Assembly (NCBI RefSeq): GCF_002982075.1
Contig: NZ_PUEJ01000003.1
Coordinates: forward strand, 62,001-126,000
Direction: 5' to 3'
Source of the DNA: Labrys okinawensis
GTDB lineage: Bacteria > Pseudomonadota > Alphaproteobacteria > Rhizobiales > Labraceae
Length of the DNA: 64,000 nucleotides
Part shown: positions 1 through 8,388 of the stretch, one piece after another
Position numbering within the stretch: position 1 is the stretch's first letter
Layout: each line of letters opens with the position of its first letter
Made by a program: the position numbers and the translations under genes
The notes under the pieces: generated by a model
Database searches by the model: none
Seen by the model: the letters and a program-made list of their open reading frames with translations, nothing else
Told to the model about the DNA's origin: nothing

Positions 1-1
1 G

Positions 2-793
2 GCCAAGCGCTTCTGCGCCGTGCTGCGCGACGTCACCAGTTTCAAGAAGGCGGAGAGCGAGCTGACGGCGGCCAAGCGTCAGGCCGAGGAAGCCTCTTCG
101 CAGAAATCCGACTTCCTCGCCAAGATTTCGCATGAGGTGCGTACGCCGCTCAACGCCATCATCGGCTTTGCCGAGGTGATGATGGAGGAGCGCTTCGGCC
201 CGATGGGCAATGAGCGCTATCGCTCCTATGCCCGCGATATCCACACCTCCGGCGAGCATGTGATCAGTCTGGTCAACGACCTGCTCGATCTATCCAAGAT
301 CGAGGCCGGCAAGCTGGATCTCAGCTTCTCCAGCGTCAATCTCAACGAAGTCGTCCAGCAGTCCGTCAGCCTGATGCAGCCCCAGGCCAGCCGTGATCGC
401 ATCATCATCCGCATGGCGCTGGCCGGAAACCTGCCCAATGTGGTGGCCGATGGCCGCAGCATGCGCCAGATCGTGCTGAACCTGTTGTCGAACTCGATCA
501 AGTTCACCCAGGCGGGCGGGCAGGCGATCATCTCGACCACTTTGTCGGAGCGTGGCGAGGCCGTGCTGCGCGTGCGGGATACAGGCGTCGGCATGACCGA
601 GCGCGAACTCGCCATCGCCATGGAGCCCTTCCGCCAGGTCGCCTCGACCACTTTGGGCGGCACCGGCCTCGGCCTGCCCCTGACCAAGGCGCTGGTGGAG
701 GCCAACCGGGCCGCCTTCACCATCCAGTCTACCAAGAATTCGGGCACGCTGGTGGAAGTGACCTTCCCATCGACGCGGGTTTTGGCGGAATAA
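2..793 (+). CDS. Sensor histidine kinase, C-terminal part (truncated by window edge)
   Basis: The reading frame is open to the left edge, so this is the 3' part of a longer gene. It starts at the end of a PAS-like fold (LRDVTSFKKAE). A coiled linker follows, then a HisKA domain with the H-box SHEVRTPLNAIIGF (phospho-acceptor His codon at 131-133). The HATPase domain has N-box LNLLSNSIKF, G1 RDTGVGM and G2 GGTGLGLPL. No receiver domain follows; the protein ends FPSTRVLAE. The H-box context and C-terminus resemble the PdhS/PleC/DivJ cell-cycle kinases of Hyphomicrobiales, which act on DivK. That assignment is inference; kinase function is certain. Confidence 0.93.
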   Translation, partial: AKRFCAVLRDVTSFKKAESELTAAKRQAEEASSQKSDFLAKISHEVRTPLNAIIGFAEVMMEERFGPMGNERYRSYARDIHTSGEHVISLVNDLLDLSKIEAGKLDLSFSSVNLNEVVQQSVSLMQPQASRDRIIIRMALAGNLPNVVADGRSMRQIVLNLLSNSIKFTQAGGQAIISTTLSERGEAVLRVRDTGVGMTERELAIAMEPFRQVASTTLGGTGLGLPLTKALVEANRAAFTIQSTKNSGTLVEVTFPSTRVLAE

Positions 794-815
794 AGCGGGA
801 TGTATTCATCGGAAT

Positions 816-1127
816 TCAGAACAAGGCTGCAAGATCGCGCCGCCCGTCCACGATGCGTATGATTTCGACCTCGCTTACCGGTCCCGCTTCATCGTCGGGC
901 CTGACCCGGTAAAGAATGAGATAGGGTGGATGCACAAGAATGCGTGCGAATTTACCGACTTCGGGACGAGCGGCGCCTAGTCGGGGATTGTCGCGTAGTA
1001 AGCGTATTGCGTCCCTCAACCGGTCGTAGATTCGGTCTGCGGCAGTCGGATTGTCGATGCCGATCGTCACATAGATATCGAGCAGATCTTCTTCCGATTG
1101 CGGCGTCCAGATCAGGGACGCCGGCAT
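816..1127 (-). CDS. parE: ParE/RelE-superfamily toxin of a type II toxin-antitoxin pair
   Basis: A 103-residue protein with the ParE-type pattern: an N-terminal strand (LIWTPQSEEDLLDIY), two helices (AADRIYDRLRDAIRLLRDNPRLGAARPEVG) and a C-terminal sheet ending in IIRIVDGRRDLAALF. Family members poison DNA gyrase (ParE) or cleave mRNA (RelE); the sequence alone does not decide which. Its ATG overlaps the antitoxin stop codon by one base (TGATG), so the two genes are translationally coupled, antitoxin first. Confidence 0.88.
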   Translation of the reverse strand: MPASLIWTPQSEEDLLDIYVTIGIDNPTAADRIYDRLRDAIRLLRDNPRLGAARPEVGKFARILVHPPYLILYRVRPDDEAGPVSEVEIIRIVDGRRDLAALF

Positions 1128-1405
1128 CAGAGCGCCGCCTTGATTGCCGCGAGCCGGCGGCGGCCTTCCTCTCTGAGTTTTTCGAGATCGGTCTTGCGGC
1201 TGGGGCCGCTGGCAATGCCCTCTTCCCAGGCCTGGCGCAGCCGGTTGATCTCCTCCAAACGAGCCTCACGCTTGAATTCCCAATCCCGTAGTGCCTCACG
1301 TACGATCTCAGAGGTCGACGCGTATTCACCTGCTTCGACCGCATTTCTGAGACTGGAAATCTGTTTGGTTGTCAGGGCGACGCTTACTTTCTCAACCGAG
1401 GCCAT
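1127..1405 (-). CDS. parD: ParD-like ribbon-helix-helix antitoxin
   Basis: The ATG at 1405 is chosen because GGGAGGACC lies four bases before it. An upstream in-frame ATG at 1420 would put this Shine-Dalgarno inside the gene. The 92-residue protein has an N-terminal ribbon-helix-helix (KVSVALTTKQISSLRNAVEAGEYASTSEIVREALRDWE) for operator binding. A charged C-terminal helix (LEKLREEGRRRLAAIKAAL) would wrap the toxin. It precedes the toxin gene, the usual order for autoregulated type II modules. Confidence 0.87.
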   Translation of the reverse strand: MASVEKVSVALTTKQISSLRNAVEAGEYASTSEIVREALRDWEFKREARLEEINRLRQAWEEGIASGPSRKTDLEKLREEGRRRLAAIKAAL

Positions 1406-1515
1406 GAAGGGTCCTCCCATTACCGCGCAATCTTGCTACTTCTTCCTACCATGGCGCGGCGGCAGGCTCAAACTGTCCAGGGCAAGCCGCCGATGTCGTA
1501 CCTCTATAGCTTCCC

Positions 1516-2757
1516 CTATGTGGTCGTAGCGGCAATCGTCGCCTCCAACAGCAGGCGGGCGCCGTCCCTTATGCTGGCGGGCTCGACATATTCGGCCTCG
1601 TTGTGGCTGATGCCGTTCCGGCAGGGAACGAAGATCATCGCCGTCGGCGCCACGCGGGCGAGGAACAGCGCGTCGTGAAAGGCGCCGGACACCATTCTCT
1701 TGCAGGGCAGGGACAGGCGGCGGGCCGCGGCTTCTATCGTATCGATCATCTCAGGCGCAAAGACACCGGGCGCCATGTCGAAGGCGGTGGCGATCTCGAC
1801 CGAGCAGCCCTGCTTCGCGCCCTCGGCACGGCAGATCGCCTGCACGTCGCCCACGATGGCATCGAGCCTGCCAGCGGAGGGATGGCGGATGTCGAGGCTG
1901 AAGGTCACGGCCTTGGGAATTGCGTTGACCGATCCCGGGATGGTGGCGATCCGCCCGACCGTCAGCCTTGCATCGGCATCGGAGGGCATCACGCTCGCCT
2001 GGAGTTGATGCATCATGCCGACGGCCGCCACCATCGGATCGCGGCGATAGGGCAGGGGTGTGGTGCCGGCATGGCCGGCCTCCCCGGTGACGGTGACCTT
2101 GAGCCAGCGGGTGCCCTGGACCCCCGTCACCACGCCGATGGCGAGGCCCTCTTTTTCGAGGGATGGCCCCTGCTCGATATGAAGTTCGATATAGCCGGAG
2201 AGGGGCATGCCGAGCGGGCGCATCGCTGCTTCGGGCAGGGCTGCGAGCGTGGCGGCCAATTCGTCCGCGAAGGAGGCGCCGTCGCTGCCGGCCAGAGATT
2301 GCCATTGGGCCGGATCCGCCGCGCCGGCAAAGGCCATCGATCCCATCACGCCGGGCGCGAAGCGGCTGCCTTCCTCATTGGTCCAGGCCACCACCTCGAT
2401 GGGGCTCGGCGTCTGCGCGCCTGCGTCCTCCAGCGCCTCGAGGACCTCGAAGGCCGAGAGCGTGCCCAGCGCCCCGTCAAAGCGCCCCCCCGTCGGCTGG
2501 CTGTCGAGATGACTGCCGATCAACAGAGGCGGTAGGCGGTCGTCACGGCCGCTGCGGCGGATGAAGAGATTGGCCATCGCGTCCTGGAAGACCCCAAAGC
2601 GCCGAGCCTTGGCCAGTTCGGCCAGCAGGCGCCGCGCTTCCCGGTCTTCCGGGCTGAGCGCCTGGCGGTTGACGCCGCCCGCCGGCGTGGCGCCGATGTC
2701 GGCAAAGGTTTCCAGACGCTGCTGCAGCCGTTCGGCCTTGATTGCCGGCGACGTCAT
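1516..2757 (-). CDS. M20-family Zn-dependent amidohydrolase (allantoate / N-carbamoyl-L-amino-acid hydrolase type)
   Basis: 413 residues from the ATG at 2757, which overlaps the stop of the upstream BtpA gene by four bases (ATGA). The binuclear metal-site motifs of the HyuC/AllC family are present: GSHLD (His83), GGRFDG (Asp94), WTNEEGSRF (Glu128/129), ELHIEQGP (His192) and a C-terminal ISHNEAEY. Known relatives hydrolyse N-carbamoyl amino acids, allantoate or ureidoglycine. The true substrate here is unknown. It is the last gene of an operon with a ribose-type ABC transporter, which suggests the imported compound or an intermediate has an amide or carbamoyl bond. Confidence 0.88.
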   Translation of the reverse strand: MTSPAIKAERLQQRLETFADIGATPAGGVNRQALSPEDREARRLLAELAKARRFGVFQDAMANLFIRRSGRDDRLPPLLIGSHLDSQPTGGRFDGALGTLSAFEVLEALEDAGAQTPSPIEVVAWTNEEGSRFAPGVMGSMAFAGAADPAQWQSLAGSDGASFADELAATLAALPEAAMRPLGMPLSGYIELHIEQGPSLEKEGLAIGVVTGVQGTRWLKVTVTGEAGHAGTTPLPYRRDPMVAAVGMMHQLQASVMPSDADARLTVGRIATIPGSVNAIPKAVTFSLDIRHPSAGRLDAIVGDVQAICRAEGAKQGCSVEIATAFDMAPGVFAPEMIDTIEAAARRLSLPCKRMVSGAFHDALFLARVAPTAMIFVPCRNGISHNEAEYVEPASIRDGARLLLEATIAATTT

Positions 2758-3596
2758 CTCGCCAGCCCGGCGATGAAGGCGGTCACGCGGGCGGGATCGA
2801 CCGGGTTCCACCACACGCCGTCATGCTTGAGCGCGCTGGCGATGATCACGCCATCGACGATGCCGAGGATGTCGTTGGCATTGTCGGGCGTAACGCCGCT
2901 GCCGACCAGGGTCGGCAGGCCGGCCGCCTCCTTGATCATGCGGATATAACTCAGATCCGCGGCATGGCCGGTGCGCTGACCGGTGGCGATGATGGCATCG
3001 GCATCGAAGAAGACGAGGTCCTTGACCAGTTCCTCCACCGGCCGGTCGGCGACGATGGCATGGGCGCCGTGCTTTACATGGGCGTCGGCGAAGATGCGGA
3101 TGCCATGAGCGCGCAATTTGGCCCGGAAGCGCATGGCGCGGGCGGCTTCGCCCTCGACGAAGCCTTCATTGGCGACATAGGCATTGGCCCATTGGTTGAC
3201 CCGGATGAAGCCGGCGCCGGCGGCGCTGGCAATGGAAAGCGCAGGAATGGCGGCATTGGCGAGCACGTTGATGCCAATGGGTCGGCCGAGCGCGCGCCGG
3301 ATGCGGTCGGAGACCACCGACATATAGGCCGAGGTTTCCGGGCCGATGTCATCGGGCTTGGCGAAGGGGATGTCGCCGTGGTTCTCGACGATCACGCCGT
3401 CGCAGCCGCCATGCAGATAGGCCTTCGCATCGTCGAGGCCGCGCTGGTAGATGGCCTCGACAGCCTCGCCCTGATAGCGCGGAGAACCGGGGAGCGGGGC
3501 AAGATGCACCACGCCGATGACGACCTTGGATCTGCCATAGAGGCTCGTCAGCGCGTCGCCGGCAGCCTGGCCGATGGGTTTGGGAGAAGGTGTCAT
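2754..3596 (-). CDS. BtpA/SgcQ-family TIM-barrel protein
   Basis: 280 residues, colinear with BtpA/SgcQ proteins. Marker segments are VVIGVVHLAPLPGSPRY near the N-terminus, CDGVIVENHGDIPF, ADAHVKHG, and a C-terminal phosphate-loop-like LVGSGVTPDNANDILGIVDGVIIAS. Members have a (beta/alpha)8 fold close to phosphosugar-binding enzymes. BtpA was linked to photosystem I stability in cyanobacteria and SgcQ lies in a cryptic E. coli sugar operon, but no enzymatic activity is established. It overlaps both neighbours by four bases, so it is made with the PfkB kinase and the M20 hydrolase. A role on a phosphorylated sugar intermediate is inference. Confidence 0.87.
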   Translation of the reverse strand: MTPSPKPIGQAAGDALTSLYGRSKVVIGVVHLAPLPGSPRYQGEAVEAIYQRGLDDAKAYLHGGCDGVIVENHGDIPFAKPDDIGPETSAYMSVVSDRIRRALGRPIGINVLANAAIPALSIASAAGAGFIRVNQWANAYVANEGFVEGEAARAMRFRAKLRAHGIRIFADAHVKHGAHAIVADRPVEELVKDLVFFDADAIIATGQRTGHAADLSYIRMIKEAAGLPTLVGSGVTPDNANDILGIVDGVIIASALKHDGVWWNPVDPARVTAFIAGLAR

Positions 3597-4594
3597 GGCT
3601 TTTCCGTTTCCAATGTCCTGATGAGGTTCCCGATTTCTGCCGTGCTGGGGCAGGAATCCGAGGTGCCGTTGCGGCTGACGGCGATGGCAGCCGCGGCAAT
3701 GGCAAGGCTGGCGGCGTCGGCCGGCGTCATGCCGAGATCGATGCCGCCGGCGAAGACGCCGCAGAAGACATCGCCCGCTCCGCTGGTGTCGACGGCGATG
3801 ACCGACGGGGCAGGCAGGCGGCGGGTGCTTCCCGTCTCGTCTTCGGCAATGAGGCAGCCACGGGAGCCGAGGGTGACGAGAACCACGCCTGCTCCCTGCC
3901 GGAGGAGTTCCGCGGCAGCCTGCGCGGGATCGCCGCTGCGGGTCAGCGTGCGGGCTTCCCCCTCATTGACGATGACGATATCGGCCAAGGGCAGGGGCAA
4001 TGTGGGAGTGTCGACCTTCGGGTCGACGTCACTGTAGTCGCGCGACGATATGTCGATCTGAAGATCGACACTCCGATTCCGTGCCTTCCCCGCATCTGCG
4101 GGCAGCGGGCTGGGGTTGAGAATCGTACGGGCACCGCGATGCCGGGCCAGTTCCAGGCAGGCCGCGGTGGCCCGGGTCGAAAGATTGCCCTGCATCACCA
4201 CGATGTCGCCGGACGTGATCCTGGCTGCAATATCCGTTTCCGCGAGCGGATCGAAGGCTTCCGCGCACAGGCTCCCGGTGACGATGATGTTCTCGCCGCC
4301 GGCTTCGACCAGCACCGCCGAGCGATCGGTGGGCGGGGGCTTGGCCGTGAGGCGGCAGGTCAGGTTTTCAGCCGCGAGACGATCGGCGATCCAGCCTCCC
4401 GCCGCGTCGTCGCCCACGGCGGTCCACAGCGTCACGTCCGCGCCCGTGCGGGAGGCGGCGATGGCCTGGTTGGCGCCCTTGCCGCCGACGCCGTCGGCGT
4501 GACCGGAGGCATTGAGCGTCTCGCCGGGAACCGGGAAACGCTCCAGCCGGAAGGTCGTGTCGACACAGACATTGCCGACGACATGCACGGCCAT
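3593..4594 (-). CDS. PfkB/ribokinase-family sugar kinase carrying an in-frame palindromic insertion
   Basis: 333 residues. The N-terminal PfkB signature (DGVGGKGANQAIAASR, about 34-49) and the C-terminal catalytic signature (VDTSGAGDVFCGVFAGG) are intact, so ATP-dependent phosphorylation of a sugar or nucleoside is expected. Residues about 174-197 do not fit the family: they interrupt the path from ILNPSPLPADAGK to LPLADIVIVNEGEA. They are encoded by the 69-bp imperfect palindrome listed separately, which keeps the frame. The stop overlaps the BtpA start by four bases and the start lies three bases after the amidotransferase-like gene. Confidence 0.9.
   Translation of the reverse strand: MAVHVVGNVCVDTTFRLERFPVPGETLNASGHADGVGGKGANQAIAASRTGADVTLWTAVGDDAAGGWIADRLAAENLTCRLTAKPPPTDRSAVLVEAGGENIIVTGSLCAEAFDPLAETDIAARITSGDIVVMQGNLSTRATAACLELARHRGARTILNPSPLPADAGKARNRSVDLQIDISSRDYSDVDPKVDTPTLPLPLADIVIVNEGEARTLTRSGDPAQAAAELLRQGAGVVLVTLGSRGCLIAEDETGSTRRLPAPSVIAVDTSGAGDVFCGVFAGGIDLGMTPADAASLAIAAAAIAVSRNGTSDSCPSTAEIGNLIRTLETEKP
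4005..4073. repeat. 69-bp palindromic element inside the PfkB coding sequence
   Basis: The arms GGAGTGTCGA (4005-4014) and TCGACACTCC (4064-4073) are perfect inverted complements. Pairing continues inward with a few mismatches (CCTTC against GAAGA). The centre holds a second dyad, GTCGCGCGAC. Length is 69 bp, exactly 23 codons, and the reading frame is kept. The outer layout resembles the intergenic GGAGCGCGGAC palindromes found elsewhere in the window. Protein-coding palindromic insertions are known from Rickettsia (RPE); no relation to them is claimed. Confidence 0.85.
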
Positions 4595-4597
4595 GGC

Positions 4598-5368
4598 TCA
4601 GCCCTTCGTGGTCGCCCAGACCAGCATCTGCTCGAACAGTTTCTTGTAGCCGTCCCAGGCGATGAAGCCCGGCGGCAGCCAATGCGGGCCGACATCGGAG
4701 GTCCAGGCCACGGTGCGGCCCCTGCCATAGGTGCCGGTCACCAGCAGCGGCTGGGAGCCATAGTCGGACGAGACGGTGGCGAGTACTTCGGCGTCCGGCT
4801 TGAGCATCACCTCGTTATAGCCGAGCAGGACGGGCCATTCCGTGCCCAGGCCCTGCAGGATCGGATGGCCGGCCGGGCCGATGACGACGGGAGCGTAGCC
4901 CTCGGGCACTTCCACGCGGTCGTCGAAGGCGAGGCATTCGACCGGCAGCACCTCCTCGACCGGGGTCTTGCGGTAGCGCGCGCCGCCATTGATGCCCTGG
5001 AAGCTGAAATAGCCGCCGAACATCAGGAGGCCGCCGCCGTTCTGCACATAGTCGCGCAGGAGGCGCAGGCGGTTCGGCGTGGGCTTGGAGTGGATCCAGG
5101 TATCGGGATGGAGCAGCAGCGTGTTGGCGCCGATATCGGACAGGACCACGGCGTCATAGGCCGAAAGCGCCTCGATATCCTGCGGAAAATGGCGCTGCGC
5201 CTCATGCGCGGGCATGAAGGTGATGTCGAAGGCGCTGTCCTTCAGGGCGGCGAGAAGCTCGTCGGCGCCGGTGTGGTAGGTCGCGGTCGGGAACTGGTCG
5301 AAGCCCTTGATATGGGTCGAGGTCGAGACCCAGGATTCGCCGGCGAGCAGGATCTTCTTCTTGGACAT
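4598..5368 (-). CDS. Class I glutamine-amidotransferase-like protein, probably not an amidotransferase
   Basis: 256 residues from ATG 5368, preceded by AAGGAGTGACC. The fold elements resemble PF07090/ThuA-like proteins: KKILLAGESW strand, DAVVLSDIGANTLLL, DYVQNGGGLLMFGGYFSFQG at the usual nucleophile elbow, and C-terminal LLVTGTYGRGRTVAWTSDVGPHWLPPGF. No Cys is present at the elbow, so ordinary glutaminase chemistry is unlikely. It lies between the phosphotriesterase-family gene (28 bp upstream) and the PfkB kinase (3 bp downstream). Function is unknown; it may bind or process a sugar metabolite. Confidence 0.8.
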   Translation of the reverse strand: MSKKKILLAGESWVSTSTHIKGFDQFPTATYHTGADELLAALKDSAFDITFMPAHEAQRHFPQDIEALSAYDAVVLSDIGANTLLLHPDTWIHSKPTPNRLRLLRDYVQNGGGLLMFGGYFSFQGINGGARYRKTPVEEVLPVECLAFDDRVEVPEGYAPVVIGPAGHPILQGLGTEWPVLLGYNEVMLKPDAEVLATVSSDYGSQPLLVTGTYGRGRTVAWTSDVGPHWLPPGFIAWDGYKKLFEQMLVWATTKG

Positions 5369-5396
5369 GGTCACTCCTTGAAACGGATGGGTGCGC

Positions 5397-6485
5397 TCAC
5401 GCCGCGGCGGAGAACACGGATCTGGGATTGTCGACGAGCATGCGGTCGATGGCGGCCTGCTCCACGCCATGGCGCAGGAGGCGCGGCACGAAATGCTTCA
5501 GGATGAAGCCGTAGCCGAAGCCGCCATAGCGGGTGAGCATGATCTTCAGGAAGACGTCCTGCGACAGCAGAAGACGGTCGGTGAACCCCATGTCGACCAG
5601 AGCGCGGATCGCGGTGGCATTCTGCTCGTCGGAGGGGGACTGGGCGTCCTGGTCGGCAAAATAATAGTCCATGCCGATCATGTCGTATTCGAGGAAGGCG
5701 CCGCGCTCGGCCAGGGCCCGCTGATAGGGCAGGTCGGCATGGCTCGGATTCATGTGGCAGAGCACGGTGTGGCGGAGATCGGCCCCTTCGGCCTCGACGA
5801 TGTCGAGCACGCGATGACCGAGACGCTCCCAGCCGGGCAGATGGATGGAAAGCGGCAGGCCGGTGATCCCGGCCGCGCGCGCCGAAGCGCGCAGGGACTT
5901 CTCTTCCTCGGCCGTGAAATCCTTGCTGACGCCGACTTCGCCGATTATCCCGGCCATGATCGGCGGCTGCTCCTCCCCGCCGCCGACATCGTCGACGATG
6001 AACTGCGTCACCTCTTCGACATCCATCGCCTTGAGCCAGTCGGGATGGGTCGGCTCCAGATAGAAGCCGGTGCCCATGATGATCTTCATGCCTGAGGCGC
6101 GGGAGATGCGCGCCAGCTTCTCGGGCGCCCGGCCGATGCCGATATTGGTGGCCTCGATCACCGTATGGCCGCCGAGCGCCTGGAAACGCTTGAGCTCGGA
6201 CAGAGCGAGGTCGCTGTCATCGAGCGAGACATTGTCGCGGTTCATATAGGGGTTCATCCGCAATTCGCCGATGATCTCGATATTCACCGCCTGCTCGGCG
6301 ATCGCCTTCTCGTCCGGGTGGCACGGGCATTTCCAGGTGCGGGCGCCGTCGAGCAGGATGTGCTCGTGCATCAGGGTGATGCCGAGGTCGTCCACCGGCA
6401 CGGGGCCGAGCACGGTCATGGCGGTGCCGGATCGGATGCCGATCGGCTTGCGCTCGGCGGGACGGGGCTGGAACAGGTGATCCAT
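5397..6485 (-). CDS. Phosphotriesterase-family metal-dependent hydrolase (lactonase-like)
   Basis: 362 residues of the amidohydrolase superfamily. The expected metal ligands can be placed: His40 and His42 (LMHEHILLDG), Glu183 (IIGEVGVS), His215 (LSIHLPG), His244 (VLCHMNPSH) and Asp310 (LLLSQDVFLK). Position 183 is Glu, where true phosphotriesterases and PLL lactonases have a carboxylated Lys; this places it with the E. coli PHP/YhfV-like branch. A native role in opening a sugar lactone or a similar ester is plausible, and organophosphate hydrolysis is not implied. It is sixteen bases downstream of the ABC permease gene. Confidence 0.88.
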   Translation of the reverse strand: MDHLFQPRPAERKPIGIRSGTAMTVLGPVPVDDLGITLMHEHILLDGARTWKCPCHPDEKAIAEQAVNIEIIGELRMNPYMNRDNVSLDDSDLALSELKRFQALGGHTVIEATNIGIGRAPEKLARISRASGMKIIMGTGFYLEPTHPDWLKAMDVEEVTQFIVDDVGGGEEQPPIMAGIIGEVGVSKDFTAEEEKSLRASARAAGITGLPLSIHLPGWERLGHRVLDIVEAEGADLRHTVLCHMNPSHADLPYQRALAERGAFLEYDMIGMDYYFADQDAQSPSDEQNATAIRALVDMGFTDRLLLSQDVFLKIMLTRYGGFGYGFILKHFVPRLLRHGVEQAAIDRMLVDNPRSVFSAAA

Positions 6486-6501
6486 GCTCAGTGGCTCCAG
6501 T

Positions 6502-7509
6502 TCAGTGGCTTCTCATGGCGCCCTTGAACAGGCGGAAATTGAGCCAGATGGCGATCAGGATGATCGAGCCGGTGACGATGGGCGTCAGGAAGGGCGACAT
6601 ATGCGCCAGCACCAGGCCGTTGGCGATCACCGCCACCGTCAGGGCGCCCAGCACCGTGCCGATCACGGTTCCGCGCCCGCCGAACAGGCTGGTGCCGCCC
6701 AGCACCACGGCCGCGATGACATCGAGCTCGAAACCCTGGCCCGCATTGGAGGAGCCGGAACCGAGACGCGCGGCCAGGATGACGCCGGCGGCGGATGCCG
6801 CCATGCTGGAGAGGATATAGACGCACAGCACCACCAAGCGGGTGTTGACGCCCGCCCGCCTCACGGCCTCGGCATTGGCCCCCACACCGGTGACATAGCG
6901 TCCGAACGGCGTCCGGTTGAAGACGAGGAAGGCGATCACCAGCACCACGAGGGCGATCAGGGCCGGTACCGGCACGCCGAGGAACCAGGCGCGGCCGATC
7001 GCCGTGAAAGGACTCTGCGCCTCGACCGGGATCGAATAGCCGGCGGTGATCAGAAGGGCGAGGCCGCGGATCACCGACAGGCCCGCGAGGGTTACGATGA
7101 AGGCGGGGATGCGCTCATAGGCGATGAAGAAGCCCTGTATGGCGCCGATCACCCCGCCCATTGCCAGCATCAGCACGATGACGAAGGGCCAGGGAATGCC
7201 GGCCTGGAGCGAGGCCGCCGACAAGGTCGCCGCGAGCGCCAGCACCGAGCCGACCGAAAGATCGATGCCGCCGGTGGTGATCACGAAGGTCATCGCGGCC
7301 GCCACGATTAGCAATGGCGCCGACTGGCGCACGATGTTGAGGAGGTTGGGGGCCGTGAGGAAAGCGCTGGTCCAGATCGAGAAGACCAGGCAGACGAAAA
7401 TGAAGAACAGGGCGATCGAGATGATGCTGCCATTCGCCATCGCCTTGTCACGCCAGCGGGCCTTATGCACACGGGGGCGATGGGCAGGAGTGGTGGATGA
7501 GGCCGTCAT
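6502..7509 (-). CDS. Ribose-type (CUT2) ABC transporter permease
   Basis: 335 residues, highly hydrophobic, with the RbsC/BPD_transp_2 pattern: about eight to ten membrane segments, an APLLIVAAAMTFVITTGGIDLSVGS core segment and a GGTSLFGGRGTVIGTVLGAL segment near the end. It forms the channel of a high-affinity sugar importer with the ATPase and binding protein encoded upstream. The start at 7509 overlaps the ATPase stop by four bases. Confidence 0.92.
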   Translation of the reverse strand: MTASSTTPAHRPRVHKARWRDKAMANGSIISIALFFIFVCLVFSIWTSAFLTAPNLLNIVRQSAPLLIVAAAMTFVITTGGIDLSVGSVLALAATLSAASLQAGIPWPFVIVLMLAMGGVIGAIQGFFIAYERIPAFIVTLAGLSVIRGLALLITAGYSIPVEAQSPFTAIGRAWFLGVPVPALIALVVLVIAFLVFNRTPFGRYVTGVGANAEAVRRAGVNTRLVVLCVYILSSMAASAAGVILAARLGSGSSNAGQGFELDVIAAVVLGGTSLFGGRGTVIGTVLGALTVAVIANGLVLAHMSPFLTPIVTGSIILIAIWLNFRLFKGAMRSH

Positions 7510-8321
7510 GCGCGGGCTCCATTGTCCTGGTGAGAGCCGTTCGTTTGGACACCGGCGGAGCGGGCGCTGAATTTGCGGCCGACGATGAGGTTGACCACCT
7601 CCTCGATATTGGTGTCCTCGATCCGCCGCTCGGCGACGTTGCGGCCCTCATACATCACCTGGATGCGGTCGCAGACGAGGAAGAGATCCTGCAGGCGGTG
7701 GGTGATCAGGATCACGCTGACGCCGCGGGCACTGACGGTGCGGATCAGGTCGAGCACCGCCTCGACTTCGGCAACGGCGAGGGCCGCCGTGGGCTCGTCC
7801 ATGATCAGCACGGAAGGGTTGAAGGAAGCGGCGCGGCCGATGGCGATCGACTGGCGCTGGCCGCCGGAGAGATTCTCGACCTTCAGCCGGGTGTCGGCGA
7901 TGACGATGCCGAGCTTGTCGAGCATGTCGCGAGCCTCGCCATGCATGCGGCGCTGGTCGAGGAAGGGGACGCCGAGGATGCGGTGCCGGGGCTCGCGGCC
8001 GAGGAAGAGGTTGCCGGCGACGTCGACGCTGTCGCACAGCGACAGGTCCTGATAGACCATCTCCACCCGCGCGGCGCGGGCATCGGCGGGCGAAGAGAAG
8101 GACTGTACCTTGCCGTCGATCTCGATCGTGCCGGAGTCGGGGATCACAGCGCCCGAGAGCACCTTGCTCAAGGTCGACTTGCCGGCGCCGTTGTCGCCGA
8201 CCAGCCCGAGCACCTCGCCGGGCCTGAGCATCAGCGATACGTCATCCAGTGTCTGGATCGTGTTGTATCGCTTGGAGATACCGGTCATCCTGACGCGGTA
8301 GGGTTCGCCACTGTCCATCAT
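7506..8321 (-). CDS. Ribose-type ABC transporter ATP-binding protein (single NBD)
   Basis: 271 residues from ATG 8321, with AGGCGG just upstream; the ATG at 8318 is an equally spaced alternative. Walker A GDNGAGKST, signature LSGGQRQ and Walker B VLIMDEPTAAL are intact. It carries one nucleotide-binding domain, unlike the double-length RbsA, so it should act as a homodimer. Single-domain versions of this family are common in rhizobia. The open frame continues upstream into a repeat, but that extension is not protein-like. Confidence 0.92.
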   Translation of the reverse strand: MMDSGEPYRVRMTGISKRYNTIQTLDDVSLMLRPGEVLGLVGDNGAGKSTLSKVLSGAVIPDSGTIEIDGKVQSFSSPADARAARVEMVYQDLSLCDSVDVAGNLFLGREPRHRILGVPFLDQRRMHGEARDMLDKLGIVIADTRLKVENLSGGQRQSIAIGRAASFNPSVLIMDEPTAALAVAEVEAVLDLIRTVSARGVSVILITHRLQDLFLVCDRIQVMYEGRNVAERRIEDTNIEEVVNLIVGRKFSARSAGVQTNGSHQDNGARA

Positions 8322-8388
8322 GGTTCCGCCTGGCAATAAAAGGTCTGTCCCGAATTGTGCGGGCTTTTGCCGAATGAGGCTCAGGAAG

